Shown here piece after piece: positions 51,435 through 60,738 of a DNA stretch of 64,000 nucleotides; positions within the stretch are counted from its first letter, which is position 1, and each line of letters begins with the position of its first letter. Source of the stretch: Nocardia bhagyanarayanae (lineage in GTDB: Bacteria; Actinomycetota; Actinomycetes; Mycobacteriales; Mycobacteriaceae). The notes under the pieces are model-generated. The model was given only the letters and a program-made list of their open reading frames with translations, was not told where the DNA came from and did no database searches. A program made the position numbers and the translations under genes. The stretch is from positions 5,518,001 to 5,582,000 of the forward strand of contig NZ_VFPG01000001.1 in the NCBI RefSeq assembly GCF_006716565.1, in the 5' to 3' direction.

Positions 51435-53267
51435 GTGACCTCAGCACCGACGCGATCCGAGTCGCCACAGAACAGCGACGATCCTTGCCGCGCAGCGGTT
51501 TCCGACATTTCCGAGCCGATCGTCGAGCGGATCACCGGCGCACAGTCGGTGGTTCGATCGCTGGAGGAACTCGGGGTCGAAGTGGTCTTCGGCATTCCCG
51601 GCGGGGCCATTCTGCCGGTCTACGATCCGCTGCTCGACTCCCGGCGCATCCGCCACGTGCTGGTGCGGCACGAACAGGGCGCCGGGCACGCGGCCACGGG
51701 CTACGCCCAGGCGACCGGCCGCGTCGGCGTGTGCATGGCCACTTCGGGTCCCGGCGCGACCAACCTGGTGACCCCGCTGGCCGACGCCCAAGCCGATTCG
51801 GTGCCGCTCGTCGCCATCACCGGTCAGGTGCCGAGACCGATGATGGGTACCGACGCGTTCCAGGAAGCCGACATCACCGGCATCACGATGCCGATCACGA
51901 AGCACAACGTCCTCGTCACGCACGGCGCCGATATCCCGCGGATCCTCGCCGAGGCGTTCCATCTGGCTGGTTCGGGCAGACCCGGCGCGGTCCTGGTCGA
52001 CATCCCCAAGGACGTGCTGCGCGCCAAGACGGTCTTCCGCTGGCCGCCGCGGCCTCGGCTGTCCGGCTATCGGCCGGTCACCGCGCCCAACCCACGGCAA
52101 CTGCGGGCGGCGCTGCGCTTGATCACGCGCGCGCAAGCCCCGGTGCTCTACGTGGGCGGCGGTGTCGTCAAGGCCGAAGCCGCCGCGGCGTTGCGCGCGT
52201 TCGCCGAACTGACCGGCATTCCGGTGGTGACCACTCTCATGGCGCGCGGGGCTTTTCCCGACAGCCACCCCCAGAACCTCGGCATGCCGGGCATGCACGG
52301 AACGGTCGCCGCGGTGGCGGCCATGCAGAAGAGTGATCTGCTCATCGCCCTCGGCGCCCGATTCGACGACCGCGTGACCGGTGATCCCGACTCGTTCGCG
52401 CCGCACGCCGCGGTGATTCACGCCGATATCGACCCCGCCGAGATCGGCAAGATCCGGCACGCCGACGTGCCGATCGTGGGCGATTGCCGCGCCGTGCTGG
52501 AGGGCTTGATCGCCGAGCTGAGCGCGAACGAGGAACCGCTGCCGGACCTTTCGGCCTGGTGGTCGGTGTTGGAACGGCTCCGCACGTCGTATCCGCTCGG
52601 CTACGACCGGCCCTCGGACGGCGCGCTCGCGCCGCAGTTCGTCATCCGCGCGCTGGGACGAGCGGCCGGGCCCGACGCCATCTTCTGCGCGGGCGTCGGC
52701 CAGCATCAGATGTGGGCCGCGCAGTTCATCGACTACGAGAAGCCGCGGACCTGGCTCAACTCCGGTGGCATGGGCACGATGGGCTATGCCGTCCCGGCCG
52801 CGCTCGGCGCCAAACTCGGTGCGCCCGAGGCCGAAGTCTGGGCCATCGATGGCGACGGCTGCTTCCAGATGACCAACCAGGAGCTGGCCACGGCGGCCGT
52901 CGAGGGGGTGCCGATCAAAGTGGCGGTGATCAACAACGGTCACCTCGGCATGATCCGGCAGTGGCAGCACCTGTTCTACGACGAGCGGTATTCGCAGAGC
53001 GAGCTGGCCACCCATTCCCGGCGCATCCCCGATTTCGTCCAGCTCGCCGAAGCCCTCGGCTGCGTCGGGTTGCGCTGCGAGCGGGAAGCCGACGTCGCCG
53101 GCGTGATCGCGGCGGCCCGCGCCGTGCGCGACCGGCCCGTGGTCATCGATTTCGTCGTCGGCTCGGACGCCCAGGTGTGGCCGATGGTCGAAGCCGGAGC
53201 GGGCAACGACCTGATCATGGCGGCGCGAAACCTGCGTCCGCTCTTCGACGACTCGGATCGCCCGTGA
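51435..53267 (+). CDS. ilvB: Acetolactate synthase large subunit-like thiamine-diphosphate enzyme
   Basis: 610 aa from a GTG with AAAGGAG 8 bases upstream. [20 protein letters not shown] holds the catalytic Glu, [16 protein letters not shown] is the AHAS FAD/substrate region, and [16 protein letters not shown] is the thiamine-diphosphate motif ending in VINNGHLG. It condenses two pyruvates (or pyruvate plus 2-ketobutyrate) in branched-chain amino-acid synthesis. No regulatory small subunit (ilvN) or ilvC follows, which is unusual for the housekeeping copy; it may be a second, catabolic or specialised paralogue. A hairpin follows. Confidence 0.85.
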   Translation: MTSAPTRSESPQNSDDPCRAAVSDISEPIVERITGAQSVVRSLEELGVEVVFGIPGGAILPVYDPLLDSRRIRHVLVRHEQGAGHAATGYAQATGRVGVCMATSGPGATNLVTPLADAQADSVPLVAITGQVPRPMMGTDAFQEADITGITMPITKHNVLVTHGADIPRILAEAFHLAGSGRPGAVLVDIPKDVLRAKTVFRWPPRPRLSGYRPVTAPNPRQLRAALRLITRAQAPVLYVGGGVVKAEAAAALRAFAELTGIPVVTTLMARGAFPDSHPQNLGMPGMHGTVAAVAAMQKSDLLIALGARFDDRVTGDPDSFAPHAAVIHADIDPAEIGKIRHADVPIVGDCRAVLEGLIAELSANEEPLPDLSAWWSVLERLRTSYPLGYDRPSDGALAPQFVIRALGRAAGPDAIFCAGVGQHQMWAAQFIDYEKPRTWLNSGGMGTMGYAVPAALGAKLGAPEAEVWAIDGDGCFQMTNQELATAAVEGVPIKVAVINNGHLGMIRQWQHLFYDERYSQSELATHSRRIPDFVQLAEALGCVGLRCEREADVAGVIAAARAVRDRPVVIDFVVGSDAQVWPMVEAGAGNDLIMAARNLRPLFDDSDRP

Positions 53268-53283
53268 GGACGAATCGGCACGA

Positions 53284-53310
53284 ACCCCGCGGCGTTGGCG
53301 TGCGCGGGGT
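53284..53310. terminator. Hairpin between convergent ilvB and modA
   Basis: ACCCCGC (53284-53290) pairs with GCGGGGT (53304-53310) in the 78-bp gap between two converging genes, and could serve both directions. Confidence 0.5.
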
Positions 53311-53345
53311 CTTCCGGTGGCTCCTCGTTGCGAAAGAACTCGCGC

Positions 53346-54131
53346 TCAAGGGGTTTCGAAACCAGCGGCGGTGAACACCTGCTCGGCCCGATCCGACCGG
53401 ACGAAGTCGACGAAGGCGGCGGCCGCGTTCGGGTTGGGCGCCGCGGCCAGCGGTGCGATCGGATAGGTGTTGACGGCCTGGGCCGATTCGGGGAAGTCGA
53501 TGCCCTCGACCTTGTCCCCGGCGGCCTGAACGTCGGTGCGGTACACCAGGGCGGCGTCGACCTCGTCGAGCGTCACCTTGGTGAGCACGGCCTTGACGTC
53601 CTGCTCGCGGGTATCGGGTTGCGGTGTGACGCCGGCGATCTCGAAAACCTTCTTGGCCGCGGCGCCGCAAGGCACCTGCTCCGCGCACAGCGCGATGCGC
53701 GGCTCGGTCTTGCCGAAGTCGGCGAGTCCGGTGATCTTGCCCGGATTGCCCTTGGGCACCGCTATTTTCAATCGGTTGCTCACGAAGGTCGTCGGTTGGG
53801 CGGTGATTTCGCCACGGTCGACGACCTGCTGCATATTGGCGGGCGACGCGGAAGCGAAGACATCCGCGGGCGCGCCTTGCCCGATCTGCTGGGCGAGCGA
53901 CGAGCTGGCGCCGAAGCTGTACACCACCTTCACCCCGGGGTGCGCGGCTTCGAACTCTTTACCGAGCGCGGTGAAGGTCTCGGTGAGCGAGGCCGCCGCG
54001 AACACCGTGACGGTGCCGGAGATCTGGTCCGATCCCGCCGGGGTCTTCGCATCGTCGGAGCCGCAGCCGATCAGCCCCGCGGTGACGGTGAGTACGGCCG
54101 CGGCCGTGCCGAGCGCTCGGAATGTCTTCAT
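53346..54131 (-). CDS. modA: Molybdate-binding lipoprotein ModA
   Basis: 261 aa from the ATG at 54131, which starts a lipoprotein signal with lipobox LIGCG. VFAAASLTETFTALGKEFEA, SFGASSSLAQQIGQGAPADV and then EVDAALVYRTDVQAAGD follow the molybdate/tungstate-binding protein plan throughout. It captures oxyanions for an ABC importer. No modB or modC follows within the window, because ilvB converges directly, so the permease and ATPase must be elsewhere or lost. An in-frame ATG at 54251 would hide the signal peptide. Confidence 0.9.
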   Translation of the reverse strand: MKTFRALGTAAAVLTVTAGLIGCGSDDAKTPAGSDQISGTVTVFAAASLTETFTALGKEFEAAHPGVKVVYSFGASSSLAQQIGQGAPADVFASASPANMQQVVDRGEITAQPTTFVSNRLKIAVPKGNPGKITGLADFGKTEPRIALCAEQVPCGAAAKKVFEIAGVTPQPDTREQDVKAVLTKVTLDEVDAALVYRTDVQAAGDKVEGIDFPESAQAVNTYPIAPLAAAPNPNAAAAFVDFVRSDRAEQVFTAAGFETP

Positions 54132-54538
54132 CCTCAACAACTTTCTGCGATTCAAGGGTTCCTTGCTCACCGCGAGGACGTCCATGGCGGCGATACCGGC
54201 GGTTGGTAGCGCCCCACGAATCGCCCTTCCCCGCAGCAACCCGTCGGACACTATCCTCGCATACGGAGGTTTTGCGTCTCTTCCTCCGCACTTACCGATT
54301 AATCAATGGCACTAGTCCGCACCTGAGGACCGCCGCCAGGGCTCGTTCTCACCGGTTACTGGCGACCGAGTACCTAGTGAGGCGCTGCCTTATCGATGCC
54401 GAGCCGAATGTCACGCCGGCCTCGCATGCGCAATACCGGGAGGTGGCGAACGTTCGGCGTATCGAACGACCTCGAGGACCGAGGGCCGACGGATCCCGCC
54501 GACCCCATCGGCGCACGCGCGGTGTTACGAGAAGCGGC
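54132..54538. other. 407-bp gap upstream of modA
   Basis: No gene is supported. In the modA direction it has CGGAGG and CCTCCG arms near 54262-54268 and a lower-GC stretch near 54255-54330. It probably carries the modA promoter. I do not recognise a ModE box or Moco riboswitch. Confidence 0.5.
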
Positions 54539-55021
54539 TCAGAGAGCCTTGAAGGTACCGAGCCCCGAGGACACATTGAGGGCGACGCCACCGGCGGTCG
54601 CCAATGCGACGATCGAGCCCGCTCCCGTGAACACCCGCACCGGCGCCGGGGCGCAGTCGCAGGGCCGCTGAGCCGTTTCCCGATCCGGGACGTCCACCAC
54701 GCCGACCGCACCGGTCGTCAGATTCGACCAGTGAATCCGGGCGTGAGAGTCGAAAACCGTACCACCGCTGAACGGTCCCGGGTTGGCGACGCCGAAAGTG
54801 GTGACCCCAGGTTCCTCGCCGACGGTCGCAGTCAAGTAGACGCTGAATATCGTTGGCACAGCCCATGTTTGGGACAACTTGATCAGCGGGAGACGGAATG
54901 TGGTCGTCTCCGCGGCGTGCGCGACGGTATGCTGCCCGAACACCAACGCACCGACCGCCGCACCGACGACACCCACTTTGGCGCTCACGCCAGTGGCCCG
55001 CCGAACCACATCGTTCGTCAC
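54539..55021 (-). CDS. Secreted protein, unknown family
   Basis: 160 aa from a GTG with GGAGGG upstream. A signal peptide (SAKVGVVGAAVGALVFGQHT to about AHAAE) leads to a beta-rich mature domain (FRLPLIKLSQTWAVPTIFSV, GGTVFDSHARIHWSNLTTG). One Cys pair CDC lies in the middle. It could be a small envelope or cell-surface protein; no catalytic motif is seen. Free-standing. Confidence 0.6.
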   Translation of the reverse strand: MTNDVVRRATGVSAKVGVVGAAVGALVFGQHTVAHAAETTTFRLPLIKLSQTWAVPTIFSVYLTATVGEEPGVTTFGVANPGPFSGGTVFDSHARIHWSNLTTGAVGVVDVPDRETAQRPCDCAPAPVRVFTGAGSIVALATAGGVALNVSSGLGTFKAL

Positions 55022-55374
55022 TAACCCTCCTCACAGTCGATTCCGGTTGGCAACCACTCCGGCAATGCCACTGCGATCGAGGACACGACCAACGGATCGG
55101 GCATTGCCGTATCCACGGCCCCGCTCGCGCATTCGACGGGGTCCGCGAACGAACATCCCGCCAAGTAAACAACCCGAGCGGCGATATTCACCGCATCGAC
55201 CCGCCCCGACTTACGGCGGGCCGACCCAGCGGCGATCCACCTGATCCGGGCTCTCTCGATGCCCGGCTGCCGCGAAACACCGCGCCCTTCGTCGTGCCAC
55301 CGGTGCCGGTACTCCTGCGCCGAACCAACTGGCCTCCGCGCCCCAGCCGACCGAAGCCGGGACGATACCGACGC
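55022..55374. other. 353-bp gap between secreted proteins
   Basis: Nothing recognisable; frames are short or Arg/Pro-rich. It should hold the promoter of the small secreted protein and the 3' end signals of the mycolyltransferase-like gene. Confidence 0.5.
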
Positions 55375-56460
55375 TCAGTGCGGCAGGCCGAGTCCGTCGG
55401 CGAGCACCGGCCACGACTTCTTCAATGCGTCTTGCCAATATCCCCAGGAGTGGGTACCGGTCGGCTGGAAGTCGTAGGTGGCGGGGATGCCGAGTGCGTC
55501 GAGTTTGTCGCGCAAGTTGCGGGTGCACCAGTTGACCGCGGCCTCGATGACGCCGCCGAGCACGAGCTGGTTGAAGAATCCACGGGGGCCGGGCTGCATG
55601 TGACTGCCGTTATAGGTGTCATACATTCCAGGAACTCCGGTTCCGGTAGAGAGGAACAGGCGAAGGCCACGGAGTTGTTCGGCGTGCAGGTAGGGGTCGT
55701 TGGCGGCCCACATCGGGTCGTCGGGCGGGCCGTACATGTTGTCGGTGTCGCCGCCGCCCCAGGTCTCGACCGCCAGCTCGATGAACTGCCTGCCGATCGG
55801 GTCGCTGGTCTGCGCGCATCCGCTGTAGGCGGCGACCGCGCTGTAGAGGCCCGGCTTCGCGATCGGCAGCTGCAACACCGAGGTCCCCGAAGTAGAAAGC
55901 CCCGCAATGGCATTCACGCCGGTCGTGCCGAGCTCCGCATCGATCAACGGCGGCAGCTCCTCGGTGAGGAACGTCTTCCACTTGTACACACCGAGTCTCG
56001 GATCCGGCGCCCGCCAATCGGCGTAGTAACTCCACCGACCACCCACCGGCTGAACGACATTCACCTCCTTCCCGGCCAGGAAGCTCAACACATCGGTGTT
56101 CTTCTGCCAGGTCGCACTGTCCTGCCCTCCCCCACCACCGTTGAGCAGATACAGAGTCGGGCGCGGCACCGAACGATCGGCAGGCCGCAACACCTTGACC
56201 ATGATGTCCTGATCCATCGCCGCGGAATACACGCGCAACTGCACGGTCCGCTCGTCCTCGACCCACTGCCCCGTGATCGCCGGACGCCCAGGCTCGGCGA
56301 CCACACTCGGCGACGCCGCGACCACCCCGGCGGCCACAATCAGCACCGCAGACACCGATGCCACCACCCTCGACCAAGCACCCCGCCACGCCCCGCTTCC
56401 CCGCGACACCACCGACCAGCGCCCATAGGAATTACGTTGCACCGTCTGCCTTTCCGCCAA
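55375..56460 (-). CDS. Antigen-85/mycolyltransferase-family exported esterase
   Basis: 361 aa with an N-terminal signal segment (VVASVSAVLIVAAGVVAASP). It follows antigen 85 throughout: MDQDIMVKVLRP, LYLLNGGGGG, VQPVGGRWSYYADWRAPDP, KTFLTEELPPLIDAELG, then the nucleophile elbow GLSTSGTSVLQL (Ser after GL), DNMYGPPDDPMWAANDPYLH and the His motif GTHSWGYWQDAL. The family transfers mycolic acids onto trehalose or arabinogalactan in the envelope, so it marks a mycolate-bearing host. Exact acyl acceptor unknown. Confidence 0.9.
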   Translation of the reverse strand: MAERQTVQRNSYGRWSVVSRGSGAWRGAWSRVVASVSAVLIVAAGVVAASPSVVAEPGRPAITGQWVEDERTVQLRVYSAAMDQDIMVKVLRPADRSVPRPTLYLLNGGGGGQDSATWQKNTDVLSFLAGKEVNVVQPVGGRWSYYADWRAPDPRLGVYKWKTFLTEELPPLIDAELGTTGVNAIAGLSTSGTSVLQLPIAKPGLYSAVAAYSGCAQTSDPIGRQFIELAVETWGGGDTDNMYGPPDDPMWAANDPYLHAEQLRGLRLFLSTGTGVPGMYDTYNGSHMQPGPRGFFNQLVLGGVIEAAVNWCTRNLRDKLDALGIPATYDFQPTGTHSWGYWQDALKKSWPVLADGLGLPH

Positions 56461-56672
56461 CCACAGTGCCGAGACCCGACACTCGCGCCCATCGCGCGAC
56501 CTGCGACGACCCTAGAATCCGACCCCGAGAAACCCCACCACGACCGAGCAGGTCTGGAACCCTCACCACAACTTCCACCCGCGTCTAAAGACACCGCACA
56601 AGCCGAGACGGGTAAGACGGCGCGTCCCGCGGAAACGTCCATCTGGTAACCAAAGGCCCTCGCCACCCACAC

Positions 56673-56823
56673 AACCAGCCCAACTCGTGCGCGGGGAGCA
56701 CGCGCCGATGATGATCACGTCCACGCTGACGATGGGCTCATTCCCGCGTGCGCGGGGAGCACTCCGCCATCGCGATCCCATGCGCGACTGCCGTGGGCTC
56801 ATCCCCGCTCGTGCGGGGAGCAC
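56673..56823 (-). CRISPR. Orphan type I-E CRISPR remnant: 3 repeats, 2 spacers
   Basis: Two good 29-base repeats (56734-56762 and 56795-56823) and a degenerate one (56673-56701) share GCGGGGAGCAC at the end; on the minus strand this reads GTGCTCCCCGC...GCGGGGATGAGCCC, the type I-E form. Spacers at 56702-56733 and 56763-56794 are both 32 bases, giving the 61-base period of I-E arrays. In minus orientation the degenerate repeat is last, as expected at the leader-distal end. No cas genes are in the window. The two clear repeats differ at a few positions, a sign of decay. Confidence 0.88.
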
Positions 56824-56841
56824 ACTTCTTGACCTGCGTGT

Positions 56842-57354
56842 TTACTCACGAAAGTTCTGGGATGGCCCTGCAGTTGACGCCGATTCGGTGGCCGTCGGAG
56901 GTTTCGGTGCGAGGGGCGCTGGCGCAGGCGGGTTCGCCGCTGAGCTGGATCCGCTGTCGGTGTCGGCGCGTGCGGCGATGATGAGTTGGCGGGCTTGCTT
57001 GGCGCTGATTTCCAGCAGTTCGGCGACGTCGTCGTCGGTTTGGCCTTGATCACGGATCGCCGCCGCGGCGAGCACCTGTTGGGCGCGGTGGGCGGCGATC
57101 TGTTCGGCCGCCCGCTGCTGCACGCGCGCGATCTGCGCACGCAGGTCCTCGATCTCGCGGTCGGGGGCGGATTCACAGTCAGTGATGGCGTCCCAGGCGG
57201 CGATGTACTGCTTGACCGCGGCGGCGATGAGTTGCTCGCGTTGCCGAGCCAGCTGGCGGCGGGCGCGGACCCGCTCGCGTGAACGCTCCAGGCGGGCACG
57301 GACTTCCGGACGCCGCGGCGTGCGGGCCGATCGCTTCGGACGTGAAGTGGGCAT
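56842..57354 (-). CDS. Basic coiled-coil/HTH-like hypothetical protein
   Basis: 170 aa. An Arg-rich start (MPTSRPKRSARTPRRPEVRA) is followed by a long helical segment with heptad-like Leu/Ala spacing (IEDLRAQIARVQQRAAEQIA), then DVAELLEISAKQARQLIIAA, which looks like a helix-turn-helix, and a Pro/Ala-rich tail. Probably a nucleic-acid-binding protein of mobile-element origin, as its neighbours suggest. I recognise no named family. It ends 19 bases from the CRISPR remnant. Confidence 0.55.
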   Translation of the reverse strand: MPTSRPKRSARTPRRPEVRARLERSRERVRARRQLARQREQLIAAAVKQYIAAWDAITDCESAPDREIEDLRAQIARVQQRAAEQIAAHRAQQVLAAAAIRDQGQTDDDVAELLEISAKQARQLIIAARADTDSGSSSAANPPAPAPLAPKPPTATESASTAGPSQNFRE

Positions 57355-57589
57355 GGGCGGACTCCAAGGTTGCGGGGCCCGTCTGCCTGATTTCCCGCCA
57401 CCAGATTAGCGCAAAACCGCCGCTAGACCTCGCCCATCTGCTCACCGATCCGGCCCGGAAGACCCCGCCACAACGTATTCCAGCCACGCAGTTCGCTGGG
57501 ATCCATCGACGCCGCCCTGGTGTGTGCATCCGCCAACGAACGCTGTCGAAATCACGCCAGCTCCCACTGACGCAGAGAAGAGAGGTTCC

Positions 57590-57748
57590 ATGCCCACCCT
57601 CGCCGCCCCACGCCAGCGAAGCGACCATCGCTACCGCGGTGTTCAGCGTTCGCTGCCACTGCGCGGTGCAAAGGATTTTGCAGTGGCGCCCGGGCCGGAT
57701 CTGCTCAGCTACGACCACTACCTCATGTCGCTCAGCGGCGTTCTGTAG
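57590..57748 (+). CDS. 52-aa hypothetical protein with its own terminator
   Basis: ATG with AGAGAGG about 4 bases upstream. The peptide starts MPTLAAPRQRSDHRYRGVQR and ends LLSYDHYLMSLSGVL; a basic N-terminal half and hydrophobic C-terminal half. A perfect 8-bp hairpin follows 18 bases after the stop. The ribosome-binding site plus terminator make expression plausible; the function is unknown and a precursor-peptide role is only a guess. Confidence 0.45.
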   Translation: MPTLAAPRQRSDHRYRGVQRSLPLRGAKDFAVAPGPDLLSYDHYLMSLSGVL

Positions 57749-57765
57749 CCAGTGAGTGTTGTTGC

Positions 57766-57787
57766 CGAGGGGTGTTGTTACCCCTCG
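57766..57787 (+). terminator. Perfect 8-bp hairpin after the 52-aa ORF
   Basis: CGAGGGGT (57766-57773), loop GTTGTT, ACCCCTCG (57780-57787), followed by TAATT. Confidence 0.65.
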
Positions 57788-57993
57788 TAATTGAGGTGAA
57801 CTGGGTGCTCGAAGAGCGTTGGCAGATATACAGGTACGCCCGGAACAGCCGATGGCGTGGCCGAGTTGCTCGGGAATGTGTTGCCACGAGGACATCGATC
57901 AAATCCCTAAGCTTCAGCCACGCGGCATCACCTGGCCGTTCATCGGTCCCCGGGTGGTGCCGCGCCGAAGTTGGTGGGGAGCAGCCTGCCGCA

Positions 57994-58022
57994 CCAGGGT
58001 CCCGGCTAGACCGGGACCCTGG
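57994..58022 (-). terminator. Perfect 12-bp hairpin downstream of the class-3 lipase
   Basis: CCAGGGTCCCGG (57994-58005), loop CTAGA, CCGGGACCCTGG (58011-58022). It lies about 120 bases past the lipase stop on its strand and is the longest perfect stem in the window. Confidence 0.65.
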
Positions 58023-58144
58023 ATCACGGTTACTGGAACGAACTCGGGTTGTTCACCTGGTTCTCCGGGCAGCTGTGACTCCCTCTTCGGCAGCGGCCCG
58101 CACGATGACGCACCGCGGTTCTGACCATGGCCGGGCCCGGGGCA

Positions 58145-59341
58145 TCAGCTCACGTCGGCAGTGGGGTCGATCTCGGCGGTGACGAGATCCACGAGTTTTC
58201 CGGCCTCGCGGCTGTCGGGGTCGGTGGGCAGCTCCACGGGCTGTCCGTTGATCGGAGCGGTCAGCGGCCGACGATTCTCCGGCGCCTTTCCAATACCGTC
58301 GCCGAGCGGTCCACCGGCCAAGGCCGCGATGCGGCCTATCCCGGTGTCGCCGACGCCCGCCGGGATCGCTACCGGCCAGCTCACGCCTGGGATTTCGAAG
58401 AACTGCCTGTAGCCGCCTATGTGCTGGTATCCGACCTGTTTCAGGTAATCGGTCACCTCGGTGTTGAACGTGCCTTGGAATACGCCGTTGGTGGAGTCGA
58501 GGTGTGCGTACTGGCCCGAGTTGGACGCCTGTTTGATCAGGTCGAACAGTCCGGGCCAAGGAGCGGGCAGGTTGTTGTCGGAGTAGAAGGTCTTGGCGCG
58601 ATCGATGTCGTCGGGGTTCCAGACGTTCGGGATGACGTCGAGGCTGTTGGCGTAGCGCCGCACCCGCTGCAGGCGTTGGGTGGCGTAGGCGACGAATTCG
58701 GGATTGCCGAAACTCGGTCCGGCGGTAGACAGCACGCTGACCCGGGCTTTCTCGGATGGGTCCCACAGCTGCTGGGTGTCGCGGAGCAACAGGGCCAGTG
58801 TGGGTGACAGGACACCAGCGAGGCTGTGGCCGGTGACGGTCAGGTCGATATCGGTGTGATCGAGCGCGCCCAGAAACGCGTGTAGAGTGCGACCGGCGCC
58901 GGGGCGGTCGCCGGAGGGGGTGATCTTCGAGAGGATATTCACCCCGATGGCCGCGCCGGTCGTGTAGCGGGCGGCGGGGTAGGCGAGCCAGGGGATCTGG
59001 CCGATCAGGAAGTTCTCGACGAGCCAGTCGAACGGTCCGTCTGTGCTGCCGGCTACGGCGATCACGTACCGGGAGGGGTCGTCGGTGCTTCGCACCATGT
59101 ACAGGACGTTGCGCGCGTACAGGTCGGTGGGAAACACCTCGATCCCTGGACCCCAGACAATCTCCCACCCCCCGATGACCCCCCGGTTGATATCGAGATT
59201 GTCCTGGATCCGCTGCTGGAGCAGGTGCTCCAGGTTGCCGTCGTTTTCCTCGCCGTTGATCAAGTTCGCGTACAGCGACAGCTGGAATGTGATCTTGTCT
59301 TGCAGCGCCGCCTCGTTGCTCGTCGTGGATTGTGCAGTCAT
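58145..59341 (-). CDS. Class-3 lipase family hydrolase
   Basis: 398 aa from the ATG at 59341, which has AAGGAG about 7 bases upstream; a longer frame lacks support. TVTGHSLAGVLSPTLALLL is the PF01764-type nucleophile elbow (Ser near residue 173), and RRYANSLDVIPNVWN carries the likely catalytic Asp (DVIP motif); a His further on would complete the triad. No signal peptide is visible, so it may act inside the cell or be exported by another route. Class-3 lipases hydrolyse acylglycerols. Its isolated position among mobile-like genes suggests acquisition. Confidence 0.82.
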   Translation of the reverse strand: MTAQSTTSNEAALQDKITFQLSLYANLINGEENDGNLEHLLQQRIQDNLDINRGVIGGWEIVWGPGIEVFPTDLYARNVLYMVRSTDDPSRYVIAVAGSTDGPFDWLVENFLIGQIPWLAYPAARYTTGAAIGVNILSKITPSGDRPGAGRTLHAFLGALDHTDIDLTVTGHSLAGVLSPTLALLLRDTQQLWDPSEKARVSVLSTAGPSFGNPEFVAYATQRLQRVRRYANSLDVIPNVWNPDDIDRAKTFYSDNNLPAPWPGLFDLIKQASNSGQYAHLDSTNGVFQGTFNTEVTDYLKQVGYQHIGGYRQFFEIPGVSWPVAIPAGVGDTGIGRIAALAGGPLGDGIGKAPENRRPLTAPINGQPVELPTDPDSREAGKLVDLVTAEIDPTADVS

Positions 59342-59686
59342 GTGCCGCTCCTTGTCGAAGAGAAGTTTCATCCGAACAGAGACAGGGGTGAAGCAGTGAC
59401 GCGGATTCACGGGCCTGGTCCGCAGCGGGGGACAGACATCCCGGATCGCAAGCCGTGGAGGCGAGTCCAGACCTCGGTCCACCAGACATGCGGGCTCAGC
59501 GTTCAGCGTCCCCGAATTGGGCGGTTGACCATGGAACCGATGGGCCGGGATCCGGTCGAACCGCTGGCCGCCCGATTCGCTCGGCTGGTGGGCCCAGCCT
59601 GGGCAGTTGCGGCCTTCGTCGCCTGCCCGGTTCGTGCCGACGCGAGCCGTCTGCGATCTCGCCCGACGCCGTGCCGGGAGACTCAC
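59342..59686. other. 345-bp gap upstream of the lipase
   Basis: It holds the lipase ribosome-binding site at its left end and the 3' end of the low-GC gene at its right end. Nothing else recognised. Confidence 0.5.
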
Positions 59687-60367
59687 TCATTTCGGAAGCG
59701 CGGTGACGCATTCGTAGTTATGGCCGGCTTCAGAACCAAATGGCGCGATGCTCCACAACATCTCGCACTCCTCCTGCACAGAAGATACCATTCCGCCGTT
59801 TGTGTTGTAGTAAACAAATGCGGTTCCACCCAGCGCGTCACCAGATGTATTCAGACTGCCCGACATCTTTTCTACGAACGCGGAGAAACGTGTCGAGTCG
59901 CTTGTTGCCTGGTCTGCTGTCCAGCCAGCGGACTGGGACCAGTTATTGTATTGATCGATAAGCGAATCGGCTGGTTTAGGCGCATCGGACGGCAGGGCGA
60001 TCGCGTCGTAGGTACGCGGCCTGTCGCTGAACTTCTGCATCACCCAATAGATCGAAGACGTATCTCCATGGTCAACGCTCAAGGGCTGGCCTGCTATATG
60101 GTAGACGCCACAGCTGTGCACATTCAATTTCAAGCCCCATTTACTCACACAGGTTGGCAACTGACTACTGAATATGTCGAAGCATTTCACGTCGTCCCCC
60201 GAGCCGTTTTCTTCCGCCTCAACAGCAGCCTGCATTACCGCCAATGTGAATAGACTGGATGTATCATCGCGACCTCCGTCAGAGGCTGGGATGAACTTCT
60301 TCACGGCCTCTGACGGGTTTTGCAGCTCGTCACGGGAAGGCATCTCAGATACACAGAACCTGTGCAT
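59687..60367 (-). CDS. Hypothetical protein with distinctly lower GC, probably acquired
   Basis: 226 aa from the ATG at 60367 with GAGGAGG 8 bases upstream. Composition is unlike the rest of the window, with many A/T-ending codons (for example in MHRFCVSEMPSRDELQNPSE). The protein is rich in Ser/Asp with several Cys (CFDIFSSQLPTC, SCGVYHIAGQPL) and Tyr/Trp in the second half (SIYWVMQKF, QYNNWSQSAGW). No family is recognised, and no signal peptide is seen. Low GC and isolation point to horizontal transfer. Confidence 0.65.
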   Translation of the reverse strand: MHRFCVSEMPSRDELQNPSEAVKKFIPASDGGRDDTSSLFTLAVMQAAVEAEENGSGDDVKCFDIFSSQLPTCVSKWGLKLNVHSCGVYHIAGQPLSVDHGDTSSIYWVMQKFSDRPRTYDAIALPSDAPKPADSLIDQYNNWSQSAGWTADQATSDSTRFSAFVEKMSGSLNTSGDALGGTAFVYYNTNGGMVSSVQEECEMLWSIAPFGSEAGHNYECVTALPK

Positions 60368-60380
60368 TTTTTCATCCTCC

Positions 60381-60629
60381 TCAGTCCTTGATCGCTTGGT
60401 GCACGGTTTCAGCGAATCGTTCAACGGCCGCCTGTGCGACGAAATACCTCAACGTCAGTAGCTTCGGGTCACCCCACCTAGGCTCGCGTCGTGATCGGCG
60501 ACTGGAAGAACGAATACAAACCACCGGCGAGAACATTCCGCGCTGAGCTACCAGACCCGGGCCGGACACGATAATGGCTTGATCAGCAGTGGTGGCGCGT
60601 TGCTGCGGCCGGGAGCGATTCTTCGACAC
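60381..60629 (-). CDS. Doubtful 82-aa ORF upstream of the low-GC gene
   Basis: The C-terminal part (LLTLRYFVAQAAVERFAETV) looks protein-like and ends 13 bases before the next gene, but the N-terminus is Arg/Ser-rich and no good ribosome-binding site is seen. It may be a small upstream partner, or the tail of a broken gene. I keep it as a candidate only. Confidence 0.25.
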   Translation of the reverse strand: MSKNRSRPQQRATTADQAIIVSGPGLVAQRGMFSPVVCIRSSSRRSRREPRWGDPKLLTLRYFVAQAAVERFAETVHQAIKD

Positions 60630-60738
60630 CAGATTTCGCGTCCCGTTCAGACAATGGGGACCGTCGGGGAGTCGGGATCGGCTCGATGATACCGAGCACT
60701 CGAATACGAGGTTCTCGCCGATCCCGCATCCCTATCAA

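Larger units (their letters stand above)
57749..58144. other. 396-bp gap with two strong hairpins
   Basis: No gene is supported. It holds hairpins at 57766-57787 and 57994-58022. Some short frames resemble decayed coding sequence but I cannot assign them. Confidence 0.5.

Noticed and set aside
56842..57354. Considered as a Cas protein because it adjoins the CRISPR remnant
   Set aside because: No Cas motif, wrong size and composition; it reads as a basic coiled-coil/HTH protein.
57179..57895. 238-codon minus-strand frame
   Set aside because: Overlaps the coiled-coil/HTH-like ORF and the 52-aa ORF and looks non-coding; its N-terminal part may be decayed coding sequence but cannot be assigned.
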